This document shows positions 9,086-18,319 of a stretch of DNA of 40,614 nucleotides, one piece after another. The notes beneath the pieces were generated by a model. That model was given only the letters and a program-made list of their open reading frames with translations. It did no database searches and was not told where the DNA came from. Position 1 is the first letter of the stretch, and every line of letters starts with the position of its first letter. Location of the stretch: assembly GCA_012520575.1 (NCBI GenBank), contig JAAYOB010000028.1, positions 1 to 40,614 on the forward strand, in the 5' to 3' direction. The DNA comes from Candidatus Stramentimicrobium fermentans. GTDB lineage: Bacteria; Atribacterota; Phoenicimicrobiia; Phoenicimicrobiales; Stramentimicrobiaceae. The position numbers and the translations under genes are program-made.

Positions 9086-9526
9086 ATGGAGTTACACAAG
9101 TTAAGGCCAAATGACGGGTCTGTAAAATTGAAAAAGAGGGTGGGAAGAGGAAACTCTTCAGGACATGGCACTACCGCTGGAAGAGGAACAAAAGGACAGC
9201 ATAGCCGTTCAGGATTTAAAAGAAAGTTTTATTTTGAAGGCGGACAGATGCCGCTAGCCAGAAGGGTGCCTAAACGGGGTTTCCGTAATGTTTTTTCTAA
9301 GAAATATGCTATTGTCAATATTGAACAATTAAATAATTTTAAAGAGGGAGAGATAATAACTCCCGAAATACTGATTGAAACAGGAATGATAAAAAAAATA
9401 TTAAGTGGAATAAAAATCTTAAGTAAAGGGGAAATCAACAAAAAACTGACCATCAGGGCTCACAAATTCAGCAAAGAAGCAATAAACAAAATCGAATCAG
9501 CCGGTGGGAAAGCAGAGGTGATATAG
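9086..9526 (+). CDS. rplO: 50S ribosomal protein L15
   Basis: L15 (146 aa) is a late-assembly protein of the 50S core. The glycine/arginine-rich N-terminus (KKRVGRGNSSGHGTTAGRG) and GGQMPLARRVPKRGF are diagnostic; the C-terminal AHKFSKEAINKIESAGGKAE is the L15/L18e signature. It is followed by secY with one intervening base. The absence of rpmD just upstream is discussed as a finding. Confidence 0.97.
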   Translation: MELHKLRPNDGSVKLKKRVGRGNSSGHGTTAGRGTKGQHSRSGFKRKFYFEGGQMPLARRVPKRGFRNVFSKKYAIVNIEQLNNFKEGEIITPEILIETGMIKKILSGIKILSKGEINKKLTIRAHKFSKEAINKIESAGGKAEVI

Positions 9527-9527
9527 G

Positions 9528-10796
9528 GTGCTGGAGCAGTTACGTAGTTTATTCAAAATACCTGATCTAAAAAGTCGTTTATTATTTACTATGGCGATGC
9601 TTATAGTAGTTAGATTGGGAAGCCATATACCACTTCCCGGTATAGATAAACAGGCCTTAGCAAATTTATTTGCCCAGGGCGGGATACTTGGCTTTTTTGA
9701 TCTTTTTGCGGGGGGAGCATTGAGTAGGTTTTCACTTTTTGCTCTTGGAATAATGCCTTACATTAATTCTTCCATCATTATGTCCTTATTACAATCAGTT
9801 GTACCTTTGTTTGAACAATGGGCTAAAGAAGGGGAAGAAGGAAGAAATAAAATTAATCGCATTACTAGATACGGAACACTTGTTTTAGGTTTGGTGCAAG
9901 CAGTGGGCATAAGTGCCTGGCTGGAAAGTTTGCAAGTTCTAACTATTACCGGTGCCATGTTCAGAATCTTATTAGTGGTAAGCTTGACAGCCGGCACCTG
10001 TTTTTTAATGTGGTTGGGTGAACAAATAAGCGATTATGGTATCGGCAATGGTATTTCAATTATTATCTTTACTGGTATTGTAGCTAGGATTCCCACCGAA
10101 ATTATTCAGACCTGGAGTTTGTTTAGAGTTGGGGAAGTTGGAATTATCTCTCTAATAGCTTTGTTAGTAGTAGTAGTCTTGGTAATAGCTGGAGTAGTTG
10201 CCATACAGTTAGGTCAAAGACGTATTCCGGTACAATATGCCAAACGAGTTGTCGGTAGAAGATTATACGGTGGACAAGGTACCCATATCCCTTTAAGGGT
10301 TAACCAAGCTGGTGTTATTCCAATAATTTTTGCTTCTGCTATTCTAATATTCCCTGGTACTCTGGCCCAATTTTTCCAAGGGTCAGCTTTAATGCAAAAG
10401 GTAGCCCAGGCACTTTCACCGGGAACTTTATTATATCTCATCTTATATGCTATTCTAATTATAGTTTTTACTTTTTTCTATACCGCCATATCTTTTAACC
10501 CACAGAACCTGGCAGATAATATGAAAAAATATGGTGGTTTTATACCGGGAAGACGACCTGGTAAGGCTACCGCCATGTATATTGACAGTATTATGACTAG
10601 AATTACTTTAAGTGGTGCCATTTTTTTAGCGATAATAGCTATTTTACCAAATATTTTAATTGAGGTTACCGGGATTACAACTATCTATTTTGGTGGTACC
10701 TCTGTTATTATTATGGTGGGAGTTGCCTTAGAAATAGTTCAACAGATTGAGTCTCATATGCTAATGCGTCATTATGAAGGCTTTATTAAAAAATAG
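9528..10796 (+). CDS. secY: Protein translocase subunit SecY
   Basis: SecY (422 aa) is the channel of the Sec translocon in the cytoplasmic membrane, acting with SecE, SecG and SecA. About ten hydrophobic membrane segments can be counted. Family motifs are the N-terminal FKIPDLKSRLLFT, the plug-region FDLFAGGALSRFSLFALGIMP, GNGISIIIF, the cytosolic loop QGQRRIPVQYAKRVVGRR (here QLGQRRIPVQYAKR) and GFIPGRRPGKATA. The start is GTG at 9528, one base after the rplO stop. Its place in the spc operon is the usual one. Confidence 0.97.
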   Translation: MLEQLRSLFKIPDLKSRLLFTMAMLIVVRLGSHIPLPGIDKQALANLFAQGGILGFFDLFAGGALSRFSLFALGIMPYINSSIIMSLLQSVVPLFEQWAKEGEEGRNKINRITRYGTLVLGLVQAVGISAWLESLQVLTITGAMFRILLVVSLTAGTCFLMWLGEQISDYGIGNGISIIIFTGIVARIPTEIIQTWSLFRVGEVGIISLIALLVVVVLVIAGVVAIQLGQRRIPVQYAKRVVGRRLYGGQGTHIPLRVNQAGVIPIIFASAILIFPGTLAQFFQGSALMQKVAQALSPGTLLYLILYAILIIVFTFFYTAISFNPQNLADNMKKYGGFIPGRRPGKATAMYIDSIMTRITLSGAIFLAIIAILPNILIEVTGITTIYFGGTSVIIMVGVALEIVQQIESHMLMRHYEGFIKK

Positions 10797-10828
10797 TATT
10801 GTACTTATTTTAAGATGAGGCGAAGCAG

Positions 10829-11503
10829 ATGATTATTGTATTTTTAGGACCACCGGGGACGGGGAAAGGGACTATCGTTAGTGAATTAAGGAAACATATT
10901 AAAATTCCGGCGATAGCTACCGGTGATATTTTAAGAGATGCTATCGAGAAAGAGACAAATATTGGAAAGACTGCAAAAGAATACGTAAATAGCGGTAAGT
11001 TAGTCCCCGATAAACATATTTTGAGAATAGTTGAAAATAGAATTAAAGAAGATGATTGTCAAAAAGGATTTATATTCGATGGCTTCCCCAGAACATTTAA
11101 CCAAGCTCAAGGGCTTGATATAGTACTTCATAAATTAAATAAGCAAATTAATCAGGTCTTTTATTTTGAAACATCTTATAACACCATCATTAATCGTTTA
11201 TCAGCAAGAAGAGTATGTCTAAAATGTGATGCCATATACAATCTCATTTATAATCCTCCAGATATTGTTGAGAAATGTGACAAATGTGGAGGTAGATTAG
11301 TTCAAAGGGATGATGACAGGGAAGGAATTATTAAAAAAAGATTTGAGGTCTATGAGCAGGAGACACTGCCCTTGGTTCAATACTATCAGGAAAAAAGCAT
11401 TTTAACAAAAATAGATGCTAATAATAAGAATGTGAAAGGTGTATTTCAAGAATTTTGGGAGAGGTTAGCTGAATTAGAACTTATTAGCAATAGTGGTTCA
11501 TAA
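10829..11503 (+). CDS. adk: Adenylate kinase, zinc-lid type
   Basis: Adenylate kinase (224 aa) converts ATP plus AMP into two ADP. The P-loop GPPGTGKGT is at residues 7-15, the AMP-site segment ATGDILRDAI at 30-39, and FIFDGFPRT at 81-89. The LID domain carries Cys130, Cys133, Cys150 and Cys153, the four-cysteine zinc site common in Gram-positive and thermophilic enzymes. The stop overlaps the map start by one base (TAATG). Confidence 0.97.
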   Translation: MIIVFLGPPGTGKGTIVSELRKHIKIPAIATGDILRDAIEKETNIGKTAKEYVNSGKLVPDKHILRIVENRIKEDDCQKGFIFDGFPRTFNQAQGLDIVLHKLNKQINQVFYFETSYNTIINRLSARRVCLKCDAIYNLIYNPPDIVEKCDKCGGRLVQRDDDREGIIKKRFEVYEQETLPLVQYYQEKSILTKIDANNKNVKGVFQEFWERLAELELISNSGS

Positions 11504-12258
11504 TGGTAATTATTAAGACAAAGAAAGAAATTGAAAAAATAAAAAAGAGCTGTCAATTAACAGCTAACACCTTAAAGTATATTGGTGAAACAATAAAACC
11601 TGGTATAAAAACAATACAATTGGATCAGATGGCCGAATCATTTATAATAAAGCAGGGAGGTAAGCCTTCTTTTAAACACTATGGTCCTAAAGGGTACGAA
11701 TTCCCATCATCAATATGTGTATCAATCGATGACCAGATTGTTCATGGCATACCTGGCGATAGGATTTTGAAAGAAGGGGAGATAGTAAGTATAGATATTG
11801 GTACTAATCTCGATGGATATTTTGGCGATGCTGCTGCCACATTTGGAGTTGGAGAGATAAGTAATCTGGCAAAAAAGTTGATTAAAATAACGCGAGAAGC
11901 TTTATTCGCAGGGATTAAGGAAGCAGTACAAGGGAATTTTATCGGTGATATATCTTATGCTATTCAATCAATCGCCGAAAATAATAATTTTTCCGTAGTT
12001 AGAGAATATGTTGGACATGGAGTAGGTTTAGGGGTACACGAAGACCCCCAGATACCTAACTATGGAAAACCAAAAACTGGATTAAGATTGGAAAGAGGGA
12101 TGGTAATTGCCATTGAACCAATGCTGAATCAGGGTGACTATAGAACAATATCCAGTGATGATGGTTGGACTGTAACAACAATTGATGGTGGTCTATCTGC
12201 CCACTTTGAACACACTGTCGCCATTTATGAAGAAGGAAATGAGATATTAACAATTTAA
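11503..12258 (+). CDS. map: Methionine aminopeptidase, type I
   Basis: This enzyme (251 aa) removes the initiator methionine from new proteins. The five metal ligands of the family are visible: Asp98, Asp109, His172, Glu205 and Glu236, with the conserved His81 in HGIPG. GHGVGLGVHEDPQIPNYG frames the active site. The length and lack of an insertion in the catalytic domain indicate type I. The ATG overlaps the adk stop, suggesting coupled translation; secY-adk-map-infA order is standard. Confidence 0.97.
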   Translation: MVIIKTKKEIEKIKKSCQLTANTLKYIGETIKPGIKTIQLDQMAESFIIKQGGKPSFKHYGPKGYEFPSSICVSIDDQIVHGIPGDRILKEGEIVSIDIGTNLDGYFGDAAATFGVGEISNLAKKLIKITREALFAGIKEAVQGNFIGDISYAIQSIAENNNFSVVREYVGHGVGLGVHEDPQIPNYGKPKTGLRLERGMVIAIEPMLNQGDYRTISSDDGWTVTTIDGGLSAHFEHTVAIYEEGNEILTI

Positions 12259-12315
12259 TTCTATAGATTTCCTGTAGCAAAATATTTTCATTTAGGTACT
12301 ATTGGGAGAGAAAGA

Positions 12316-12531
12316 ATGGACAAAGAAAAATATGTAGAAATGAAAGGAAGGGTAACCCAAGCCTTGCCAAATGCTACTTTTAAAGTTGAGTTGGAAAACG
12401 GTTGTGAGATATTAGCCCATATATCGGGAAAGATTAGAATGAATTTTATCCGTATATTACCCGGAGATAAAGTGAAAGTTGAAATATCTCCCTATGATTT
12501 AAACCGTGGTAGAATTGTTTACCGCTTGTAG
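12316..12531 (+). CDS. infA: Translation initiation factor IF-1
   Basis: IF-1 (71 aa) is a single OB-fold protein that occupies the ribosomal A site during initiation. The sequence shows [40 protein letters not shown] and [14 protein letters not shown], matching the family along its length. GGGAGAG precedes the ATG. A 127-nt gap separates it from rpmJ. Confidence 0.97.
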   Translation: MDKEKYVEMKGRVTQALPNATFKVELENGCEILAHISGKIRMNFIRILPGDKVKVEISPYDLNRGRIVYRL

Positions 12532-12658
12532 AATAATCTTAGGCATGAATACGGTTACAATATTAGGAAACGATGGACAATATTTTTCCTTTTTAGTTAA
12601 ATTTATTGCTGTTAGTTAATATAGTAAAAGCAGAATGGGATAGAGAGGTAGAATTGTT

Positions 12659-12775
12659 ATGAAAGTCAGGTCTTCAGTAAAAAAAATTTGTGAAAAGTGT
12701 AAATTAATTAGAAGAGAAAGAAAAATAATGGTAATATGCAGTAATCCCAAACATAAGCAAAAACAAGGGAAATAA
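12659..12775 (+). CDS. rpmJ: 50S ribosomal protein L36, zinc-binding
   Basis: This 38-aa gene reads [20 protein letters not shown] and ends in [10 protein letters not shown] before TAA. Cys11, Cys14, Cys27 and His32 form the zinc site of the C+ type L36. L36 helps order 23S rRNA near the L16 region. AGAGAGGTAG lies before the ATG. Its place between infA and rpsM is the standard one, which confirms the call despite the small size. Confidence 0.96.
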   Translation: MKVRSSVKKICEKCKLIRRERKIMVICSNPKHKQKQGK

Positions 12776-12796
12776 TATAGGAAGGAGCAAGTCCTT

Positions 12797-13168
12797 ATGG
12801 CTAGAATTAGTGGTGTCGATTTGCCAAGAAATAAAAGCATTGAATATGCTTTAACTTATATCTATGGTATAGGTCTAACTTCATCTCATAGAATATTGAC
12901 TGAAGCCGAGATAGATTATCAGACCAAAGTTAAAGATTTAAAAGACGATGAGATTAATAGGATTAGGGATATTATAGGTCAAAATGTTAAGGTAGAAGGA
13001 GAGCTAAGGAGTCAGCAGACTGCTGATGTTAAGCGACTAATGGAAATCGGCTCTTATCGCGGATTAAGACATAAAAGAGGGTTACCGGTAAGAGGACAAA
13101 GGACCAGTACTAATGCCAGGACCAGAAAAGGTCCTAGAAAGACTATTGGTGTTAAAAGGAAGAAATAA
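12797..13168 (+). CDS. rpsM: 30S ribosomal protein S13
   Basis: S13 (123 aa) contacts the P-site tRNA and the 50S bridge. It starts [20 protein letters not shown], has the helix-two-turns-helix region [12 protein letters not shown] and ends with the signature [20 protein letters not shown] and a lysine-rich tail. GGAAGGAGC precedes the ATG. Confidence 0.97.
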   Translation: MARISGVDLPRNKSIEYALTYIYGIGLTSSHRILTEAEIDYQTKVKDLKDDEINRIRDIIGQNVKVEGELRSQQTADVKRLMEIGSYRGLRHKRGLPVRGQRTSTNARTRKGPRKTIGVKRKK

Positions 13169-13223
13169 GAGAAATATTCTAATTCTTGCCAATATTTAGC
13201 AAAACGAAAGGAGATAGCCAAAA

Positions 13224-13622
13224 TTGGCTACGCAAAAAAAAAGTAAAAAAGTACGTAAGAAAAAGATAAAAAAGAATGTATTAAAAGGTGTGGTACATAT
13301 TCAGTCTACTTTTAACAATACTATTGTTAGCATATCAGATATGGGGGGAAATATAATATCTTGGGCCAGTGCCGGATCTATTGGAAATAAAGGTAGTAAA
13401 AAAAGTACTTCTTTTGCTGCGCAGAGAACAGCAGAAGAAGCAGGTAAAAAAGCAATGGATCAGGGTATGAAGGAAATCGAAGTTTATGTCAAAGGACCTG
13501 GGTCTGGTAGAGAAACTGCCATACGTTCTTTACAGGCTATCGGGTTAAAGGTTAATTCAATACGCGATGTTACACCTATACCGCACAATGGTTGCAGACC
13601 CCCCAAACAGAGAAGAGTATAA
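13224..13622 (+). CDS. rpsK: 30S ribosomal protein S11
   Basis: S11 (132 aa) lies on the 30S platform at the Shine-Dalgarno cleft. The sequence shows [38 protein letters not shown] and the C-terminal [15 protein letters not shown]. The start is TTG at 13224 with AAAGGAGAT 9-17 nt upstream; no ATG or GTG offers the normal N-terminus. Confidence 0.97.
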   Translation: MATQKKSKKVRKKKIKKNVLKGVVHIQSTFNNTIVSISDMGGNIISWASAGSIGNKGSKKSTSFAAQRTAEEAGKKAMDQGMKEIEVYVKGPGSGRETAIRSLQAIGLKVNSIRDVTPIPHNGCRPPKQRRV

Positions 13623-13738
13623 AGGGGAAGATGTAGCGTCTTTCTATTTTCTTGAGTACTTTAAAAGATATCAGAATTGATATAAAGTTCAGATGAAAAT
13701 ACAAAAATAAATAGCTAAGCAAATCTAAGGAGGTTTCT

Positions 13739-14371
13739 ATGGCTAGATATAATGGACCTGTGTGCCGATTATGCCGTAGACAGGGTACAAAATTATTTTT
13801 AAAGGGTGATCGCTGTTATACAGATAAGTGTGCTTTGGAAAGAAGGCCTTCAGTACCAGGGCAGTCTGCTCAAGCCAAAAGAATAAAGAAGTTAACTCAT
13901 TATGGAGTACAACTAAGAGAAAAACAAAAAATGAGAAACATGTATGGATTAATGGAAAGGCAATTTCACAATCTATTTAAAAAAGCAGAACAAAAACATG
14001 GTGTAACTGGTGACAATCTTATTCAATTTTTAGAAAGAAGATTGGATAATGTAGTTTTCCGTTTAGGTTTTGCAAATTCTCGTGTTAAAGCAAGGCAAAT
14101 AGTAAACCATTCTCATGTGCTGGTTAATGGTAGAAAAGTTAATATCCCTTCCTATATGGTCGACTTGGACGATATGATTGAGATTAAGGAAAATAGCCAT
14201 AGCATTGCTGAATTTAAAGAATTGAAACAAGAGGAAACTGAGTTAAATATTCCTTCCTGGTTAGAGGCTGATGTAAAGAACCTCAAAGGTAAGGTAGTAA
14301 AGCTACCTTCTAAAGAGGATATTGATTTACCGGTTGACGAAAAATTAGTTGTTGAATACTATTCTAAATAA
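13739..14371 (+). CDS. rpsD: 30S ribosomal protein S4, zinc-binding form
   Basis: S4 (210 aa) nucleates 30S assembly and in many bacteria represses its own operon. Cys9, Cys12, Cys26 and Cys31 form the zinc site of the C+ variant. The S4 RNA-binding domain is at about residues 97-160 (RRLDNVVFRLGFANSRVKAR, then HVLVNGRKVNIPSY). AAGGAGG precedes the ATG. The 116-nt gap before it includes a small ATATCA/TGATAT hairpin (13668-13683). Confidence 0.97.
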   Translation: MARYNGPVCRLCRRQGTKLFLKGDRCYTDKCALERRPSVPGQSAQAKRIKKLTHYGVQLREKQKMRNMYGLMERQFHNLFKKAEQKHGVTGDNLIQFLERRLDNVVFRLGFANSRVKARQIVNHSHVLVNGRKVNIPSYMVDLDDMIEIKENSHSIAEFKELKQEETELNIPSWLEADVKNLKGKVVKLPSKEDIDLPVDEKLVVEYYSK

Positions 14372-14421
14372 TGATTTTATTTCTAGAAGACGCTAATATT
14401 TTTGGAAGGAGAGATTCTTAA

Positions 14422-15372
14422 TTGTTAGATATAAATAATATTAAAATAAAAGTTGAAAACTTGACCGATAGTTATGGCAGATTTATTATTGAACCTTTAG
14501 ATAGAGGATATGGGACTACTTTGGGTAATTCGTTGCGGAGAGTATTATTGTCTTCACTTCCCGGAGCCAGCGCAATTGCCATAAGGGTCGAAGGTATCAT
14601 GCATGAATTTTCTACCATTGCCGATGTTAAAGAAGATGTTAATGAAATTATTTTAAATATTAAGGAAATTGTTTTTAAAATGTATGGCAGTAAATCAGAA
14701 ACTCTTCGACTGAAAGCTAGCGGGAACAAAACAGTTACTGCTGGGGATATTACGCCAAATATCAATGTGGATGTATTGAACCCAGAGCATGTAATTGGCA
14801 CCTTGAGCAATGGTGGAAAGTTAGATATTGAGATAATAGTTGAACAGGGTACTGGCTATACTACCGCTCCAGAAAACAAGAAAAAAAATCTACCTCTTAA
14901 TTTTATAAGCATAGATTCTTTGTTTTCTCCGGTAATCAAAGTTTCTTATATTGTTGACAAGGCTAGTTCTGCAGAGTTTATGGACTGTGAAAAATTAATA
15001 TTGGATATTTATACTAATAAGAGTATCTTGCCTGATGAGGCATTAAGCAAATCTGCCAATATACTTATTAAATATCTAAAAGTATTTAATAAGTTCTCTC
15101 CTGAAGAGGTTGATTTAGAAGCTGAACTAGTTCCCGAAGAAGACCCGGAGAGCGTTGAACAAAATAAATTATTCGAAAAGACTATTGAAGAATTAGACCT
15201 ATCGGTCAGGTCTTATAACTGTCTTAAAAAATCCAATATTAATACTTTTGGAGATATTATTGGCAAAACTGAAGAAGAGATAATGTCCATTAAAAATTTA
15301 GGAAAAAAATCTTTGGAAGAGATAAAAGATAAGGTAAATGAATTTGGATACAATTTGAAGAGTTCGGAATAA
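14422..15372 (+). CDS. rpoA: RNA polymerase subunit alpha
   Basis: RpoA (316 aa) dimerises to scaffold RNA polymerase. The N-terminal domain shows RGYGTTLGNSLRRVLLSSLP and GIMHEFSTIADVKEDV. After an acidic linker (about residues 232-252), the C-terminal domain, which contacts UP elements and activators, has LDLSVRSYNCLKKSNINTFG and IKNLGKKSLEEIKDKV. The start is TTG at 14422 after TGGAAGGAGAG. Confidence 0.97.
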   Translation: MLDINNIKIKVENLTDSYGRFIIEPLDRGYGTTLGNSLRRVLLSSLPGASAIAIRVEGIMHEFSTIADVKEDVNEIILNIKEIVFKMYGSKSETLRLKASGNKTVTAGDITPNINVDVLNPEHVIGTLSNGGKLDIEIIVEQGTGYTTAPENKKKNLPLNFISIDSLFSPVIKVSYIVDKASSAEFMDCEKLILDIYTNKSILPDEALSKSANILIKYLKVFNKFSPEEVDLEAELVPEEDPESVEQNKLFEKTIEELDLSVRSYNCLKKSNINTFGDIIGKTEEEIMSIKNLGKKSLEEIKDKVNEFGYNLKSSE

Positions 15373-15386
15373 AAGGAGATGGACTA

Positions 15387-15740
15387 ATGAGGCATAGAGT
15401 TTTAAAAAGGAAATTAAATGTAGATACCAGTCATCGAAAGGCATTATTATCAAATTTAGCCATTTCTATGATTATAAATCGTAAAATAAACACAACATTC
15501 CCTAAAGCCAAAGAGTTGCAAAAATATTTAGAAAAAGTTGTTACTATAGCCAAAGAAGACAACCTGCAAGCCAGAAGAGAAGTTATCAAGGTAATCCCAA
15601 ATAAAGAAGCTATAAGATTGCTTTTTGAAGAGATAAGCCCTCAATTTAAAGAAAGAAATGGCGGCTATACTAGGGTAATAAGAGCCGGTTTCAGAAAAGG
15701 GGACTCATCTCCTATGGCTATCATTGAGTTTGTAAAATAG
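15387..15740 (+). CDS. rplQ: 50S ribosomal protein L17
   Basis: L17 (117 aa) sits near the exit tunnel. It starts MRHRVLKRKLNVDTSHRKAL and ends GGYTRVIRAGFRKGDSSPMA followed by IIEFVK, both diagnostic. AAAGGAG precedes the ATG. It closes the alpha operon: a terminator-like hairpin follows and the next genes are the ECF transporter genes, as in most Bacillota. Confidence 0.97.
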   Translation: MRHRVLKRKLNVDTSHRKALLSNLAISMIINRKINTTFPKAKELQKYLEKVVTIAKEDNLQARREVIKVIPNKEAIRLLFEEISPQFKERNGGYTRVIRAGFRKGDSSPMAIIEFVK

Positions 15741-15762
15741 AGCTATATCAATTTAAAGATTA

Positions 15763-15809
15763 AGGTTAAATTGTTAGAATATAATATATGCTGGCACTTT
15801 AACCTTTTT
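15763..15809 (+). terminator. Terminator-like hairpin after rplQ
   Basis: AGGTTAAA (15763-15770) pairs with TTTAACCT (15798-15805) and is followed by a T run (15805-15809). The 27-nt loop is large for an intrinsic terminator, and TATAAT (15780-15785) lies within it, so partial read-through or a promoter for ecfA1 is possible. Confidence 0.5.
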
Positions 15810-15831
15810 AATTTATAAGGAATAGAGAATC

Positions 15832-16662
15832 TTGATAAGATTTGAGAATGTGACACACTTTTATAGTAATAACCAAGAGCATAAAGTCGCCTCTTTATCC
15901 AAAATAAATTTAGACATTAAAAAAGGGGATTTTATCGCAGTTATCGGGGCAAATGGCTCTGGAAAGTCTACCTTAGCCAGGCATATTAATGGGTTATTAC
16001 TACCTACAGAGGGGGACGTATTTGTAGAAAATTTGAATACTAAAGAATTAGATAAGATTTGGGATATCCGAAAAAAAATTGGTATGGTATTCCAAAACCC
16101 TGATAATCAACTGGTTGCTACCACTATTGAAGATGATGTCGCTTTCGGGCTAGAAAATATAGGTATTAGAGAAGAAGAGATGAAACAAAGGGTAGATTGG
16201 GCCTTAAAGATAGTTGGCCTGAGTGGGCTTAGAAATAGCGAGCCGCATCTATTGTCAGGAGGACAAAAACAAAGAGTGATAATAGCCGGTGCCCTAGCTA
16301 TGCGCACTTCCTACTTAATTTTGGATGAGCCAACTTCTATGCTTGATCCGAAGGGGAGGAAAGAAATATTAAAGATTATCAAGAAGTTAAACAAAGAGCA
16401 AAATATTACCGTGGTTTACATTACCCAATTCATGTCAGAGGCAGCCCAATTCAAAAATATTATAGTGCTAGACAAGGGGAAGGTAGTACTTGCCGGTTCA
16501 CCTAAAGAAATATTCAGCCAAGCAGACTTTTTGCTCAGTTTAAGTCTGGAGATACCGCAAATAACAAGATTAGCCCGAGAACTTGCCAAAAACGGTCTCA
16601 ATGTTCCCTCCAATATTATAAATGAAGAAGAAATGATTAAATATCTATGCTCATACATCTAA
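15832..16662 (+). CDS. ecfA1: ECF transporter ATPase A1
   Basis: This 276-aa ABC ATPase is one of the two energizing subunits of an energy-coupling factor vitamin/metal importer. The Walker A GANGSGKST is at residues 39-47, followed by the Q-loop QNPDNQL, the signature LSGGQKQR and Walker B LILDEPTSMLD. The start is TTG at 15832 with AAGGAATAG upstream. It overlaps ecfA2 by 16 nt. The order rplQ-ecfA1-ecfA2-ecfT-truA marks it as the shared (group II) module. Substrate-binding S components must be elsewhere. Confidence 0.93.
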   Translation: MIRFENVTHFYSNNQEHKVASLSKINLDIKKGDFIAVIGANGSGKSTLARHINGLLLPTEGDVFVENLNTKELDKIWDIRKKIGMVFQNPDNQLVATTIEDDVAFGLENIGIREEEMKQRVDWALKIVGLSGLRNSEPHLLSGGQKQRVIIAGALAMRTSYLILDEPTSMLDPKGRKEILKIIKKLNKEQNITVVYITQFMSEAAQFKNIIVLDKGKVVLAGSPKEIFSQADFLLSLSLEIPQITRLARELAKNGLNVPSNIINEEEMIKYLCSYI

Positions 16663-17504
16663 AAAATGTTTCCTATACTTACAACTTGAATATGCCCTTT
16701 GAAACAGAGGCCTTAAAATCAATCGATTTAATGATAAACCGAGGTGAATTTATTGGGATAATTGGACATACCGGTTGTGGTAAGACCACCTTGCTCCAAC
16801 TATTAAATGGTCTGTTAGAACCCACAGAAGGGCAGGTGCTCATTGATGGTATTAATATTCACCGTAATAAACAAAAGTTAAGGGAAATCAGAAAAAATAT
16901 CGGCTTATCTTTCCAATATCCGGAAAATCAATTTTTTGAAGAGACTGTGTCTAAAGAAATCGCCTTCGGACCAAAAAATATAGGTTTAACTGGAGAAGAA
17001 TTAGAACAGAGAATAAAAATATCACTGAAAATGGTAGGCCTAGATTATAATGCATATAAGGACAGGTCTCCTTTTTACTTGAGTGGAGGAGAAATGCGCA
17101 GAGTGGCCTTGGCTAGTATTTTGGCGGTTGACCCTGAAATATTGGTTCTAGATGAGCCAACTGCCAGTTTGGACCCACAAAGTTGCAATAAATTGTTATC
17201 GGTCATTACTGATTTATATCGAAAATATAAAAAAACAATCATTATAGTTTCTCATAATATGGAAATCATTGCTGAATTAACCAAAAGAATAGTCGTTATG
17301 GAAAAAGGGGAGATTGTAATGGATGATACTCCAAAAAATATTTTTCAGTATTCAATTCAAAGATTAGAAAGCATTGGATTATCTTTGCCCCCCATAACTC
17401 ATGCTATGAATGAACTAAGAAAAATTGGGAAACCGATAAGTTCAGCGATATTGACAGTTGAAGAAGCGAGAGATGAAATATTGAAATTGGTTGAAAAAAA
17501 ATAG
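16647..17504 (+). CDS. ecfA2: ECF transporter ATPase A2
   Basis: The second ATPase (285 aa) pairs with EcfA1. Walker A is GHTGCGKTT (residues 40-48), the Q-loop QYPENQFFEET is the form typical of EcfA2, then the signature LSGGEMRR and Walker B LVLDEPTASLDP. The C-terminal extension (about residues 225-285) is usual for ECF ATPases. The ATG lies inside ecfA1, indicating coupled translation and stoichiometric synthesis. Confidence 0.93.
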   Translation: MLIHLKNVSYTYNLNMPFETEALKSIDLMINRGEFIGIIGHTGCGKTTLLQLLNGLLEPTEGQVLIDGINIHRNKQKLREIRKNIGLSFQYPENQFFEETVSKEIAFGPKNIGLTGEELEQRIKISLKMVGLDYNAYKDRSPFYLSGGEMRRVALASILAVDPEILVLDEPTASLDPQSCNKLLSVITDLYRKYKKTIIIVSHNMEIIAELTKRIVVMEKGEIVMDDTPKNIFQYSIQRLESIGLSLPPITHAMNELRKIGKPISSAILTVEEARDEILKLVEKK

Positions 17505-17508
17505 CAAA

Positions 17509-18309
17509 ATGAGATTTTTTAGAAACATTACTATAGGTCAATATATTTATCAGGATTCGCTTATTCATAAGTTGGATCCCAGAATCAAAATAATAGTCGC
17601 TACACTAACTATCGTAACTATTTTTTTAATAAAATCATGGATGGGATTCTTTATAATCGGGATATATCTTTTTACTAATATATTTTTGGCTAAAACACAT
17701 CCTAAATTTATTTTAAGAGGAATTAGGCCTTTGTTAATTCTTATAGTATTTACCTTGCTAATCCATTTTTTTATTACCCCGGGAGAAATTATCTATCGTA
17801 TATGGATTTTAGCTATAACGCGAGAAGGAATTCAACGTGGGCTATTTATTGCCATCAGACTGTTTTTATTGATTTTATCTACATCATGGCTAACACTCAC
17901 TACTTCACCCATAGCTCTTACCGACGGGATTGAAAAAATATTGACCTTTTTAAAGGTATTTAGAGTTCCAGCCCATGAAATTGCCATGATGATGACTATT
18001 GCTTTACGTTTTATTCCTACTCTGATGGAAGAAACCGAGAAAATTATTAAAGCACAAATTGCCCGAGGGGCTGATTTTGAAAGTGGCAATCTTGTAAAAC
18101 GAATCCAAAACTTTTTACCAATTATTATACCTCTATTTATTAATTCTTTTCAGAGAGCGGATGATCTGGCAATTGCTATGGAGGCAAGATGTTATCGTGG
18201 TGGTGAAGGAAGAACGCATTATCGCACATTGTTAATGACTCATATTGACCATATTTATTTATTCATAACTTTATTAATATTGCTAATTTCTTATTTCACA
18301 ATTATTTAA
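17509..18309 (+). CDS. ecfT: ECF transporter transmembrane subunit T
   Basis: EcfT (266 aa from this start) is the membrane scaffold joining both ATPases to exchangeable S components. It starts with the family's GQYIYQDSLIHKLDPRIKI, has about five hydrophobic segments, and carries the two coupling-helix ARG-type motifs IARGADFESG and MEARCYRGGEGR. The ATG at 17509 is 4 nt after the ecfA2 stop; an in-frame TTG at 17491 would add six residues. Neither has a clear Shine-Dalgarno, so coupling to ecfA2 is likely. Confidence 0.92.
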   Translation: MRFFRNITIGQYIYQDSLIHKLDPRIKIIVATLTIVTIFLIKSWMGFFIIGIYLFTNIFLAKTHPKFILRGIRPLLILIVFTLLIHFFITPGEIIYRIWILAITREGIQRGLFIAIRLFLLILSTSWLTLTTSPIALTDGIEKILTFLKVFRVPAHEIAMMMTIALRFIPTLMEETEKIIKAQIARGADFESGNLVKRIQNFLPIIIPLFINSFQRADDLAIAMEARCYRGGEGRTHYRTLLMTHIDHIYLFITLLILLISYFTII

Positions 18310-18319
18310 CGATAAAATC

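Noticed and set aside
12565..12595. AGGAAA/TTTCCT hairpin followed by T residues before rpmJ
   Set aside because: Only 6 bp with a 14-nt loop; termination here would cut the ribosomal operon. Too weak to list as a terminator.
12545..12619. A 24-codon ATG frame between infA and rpmJ
   Set aside because: No good ribosome-binding site, no recognisable motif, and the position is normally empty; likely chance.
14472..14810. Long minus-strand open frame opposite rpoA
   Set aside because: It is a shadow of rpoA codon usage with no homology, like other antisense frames, for example opposite rplF (7655-8038) and fhs.
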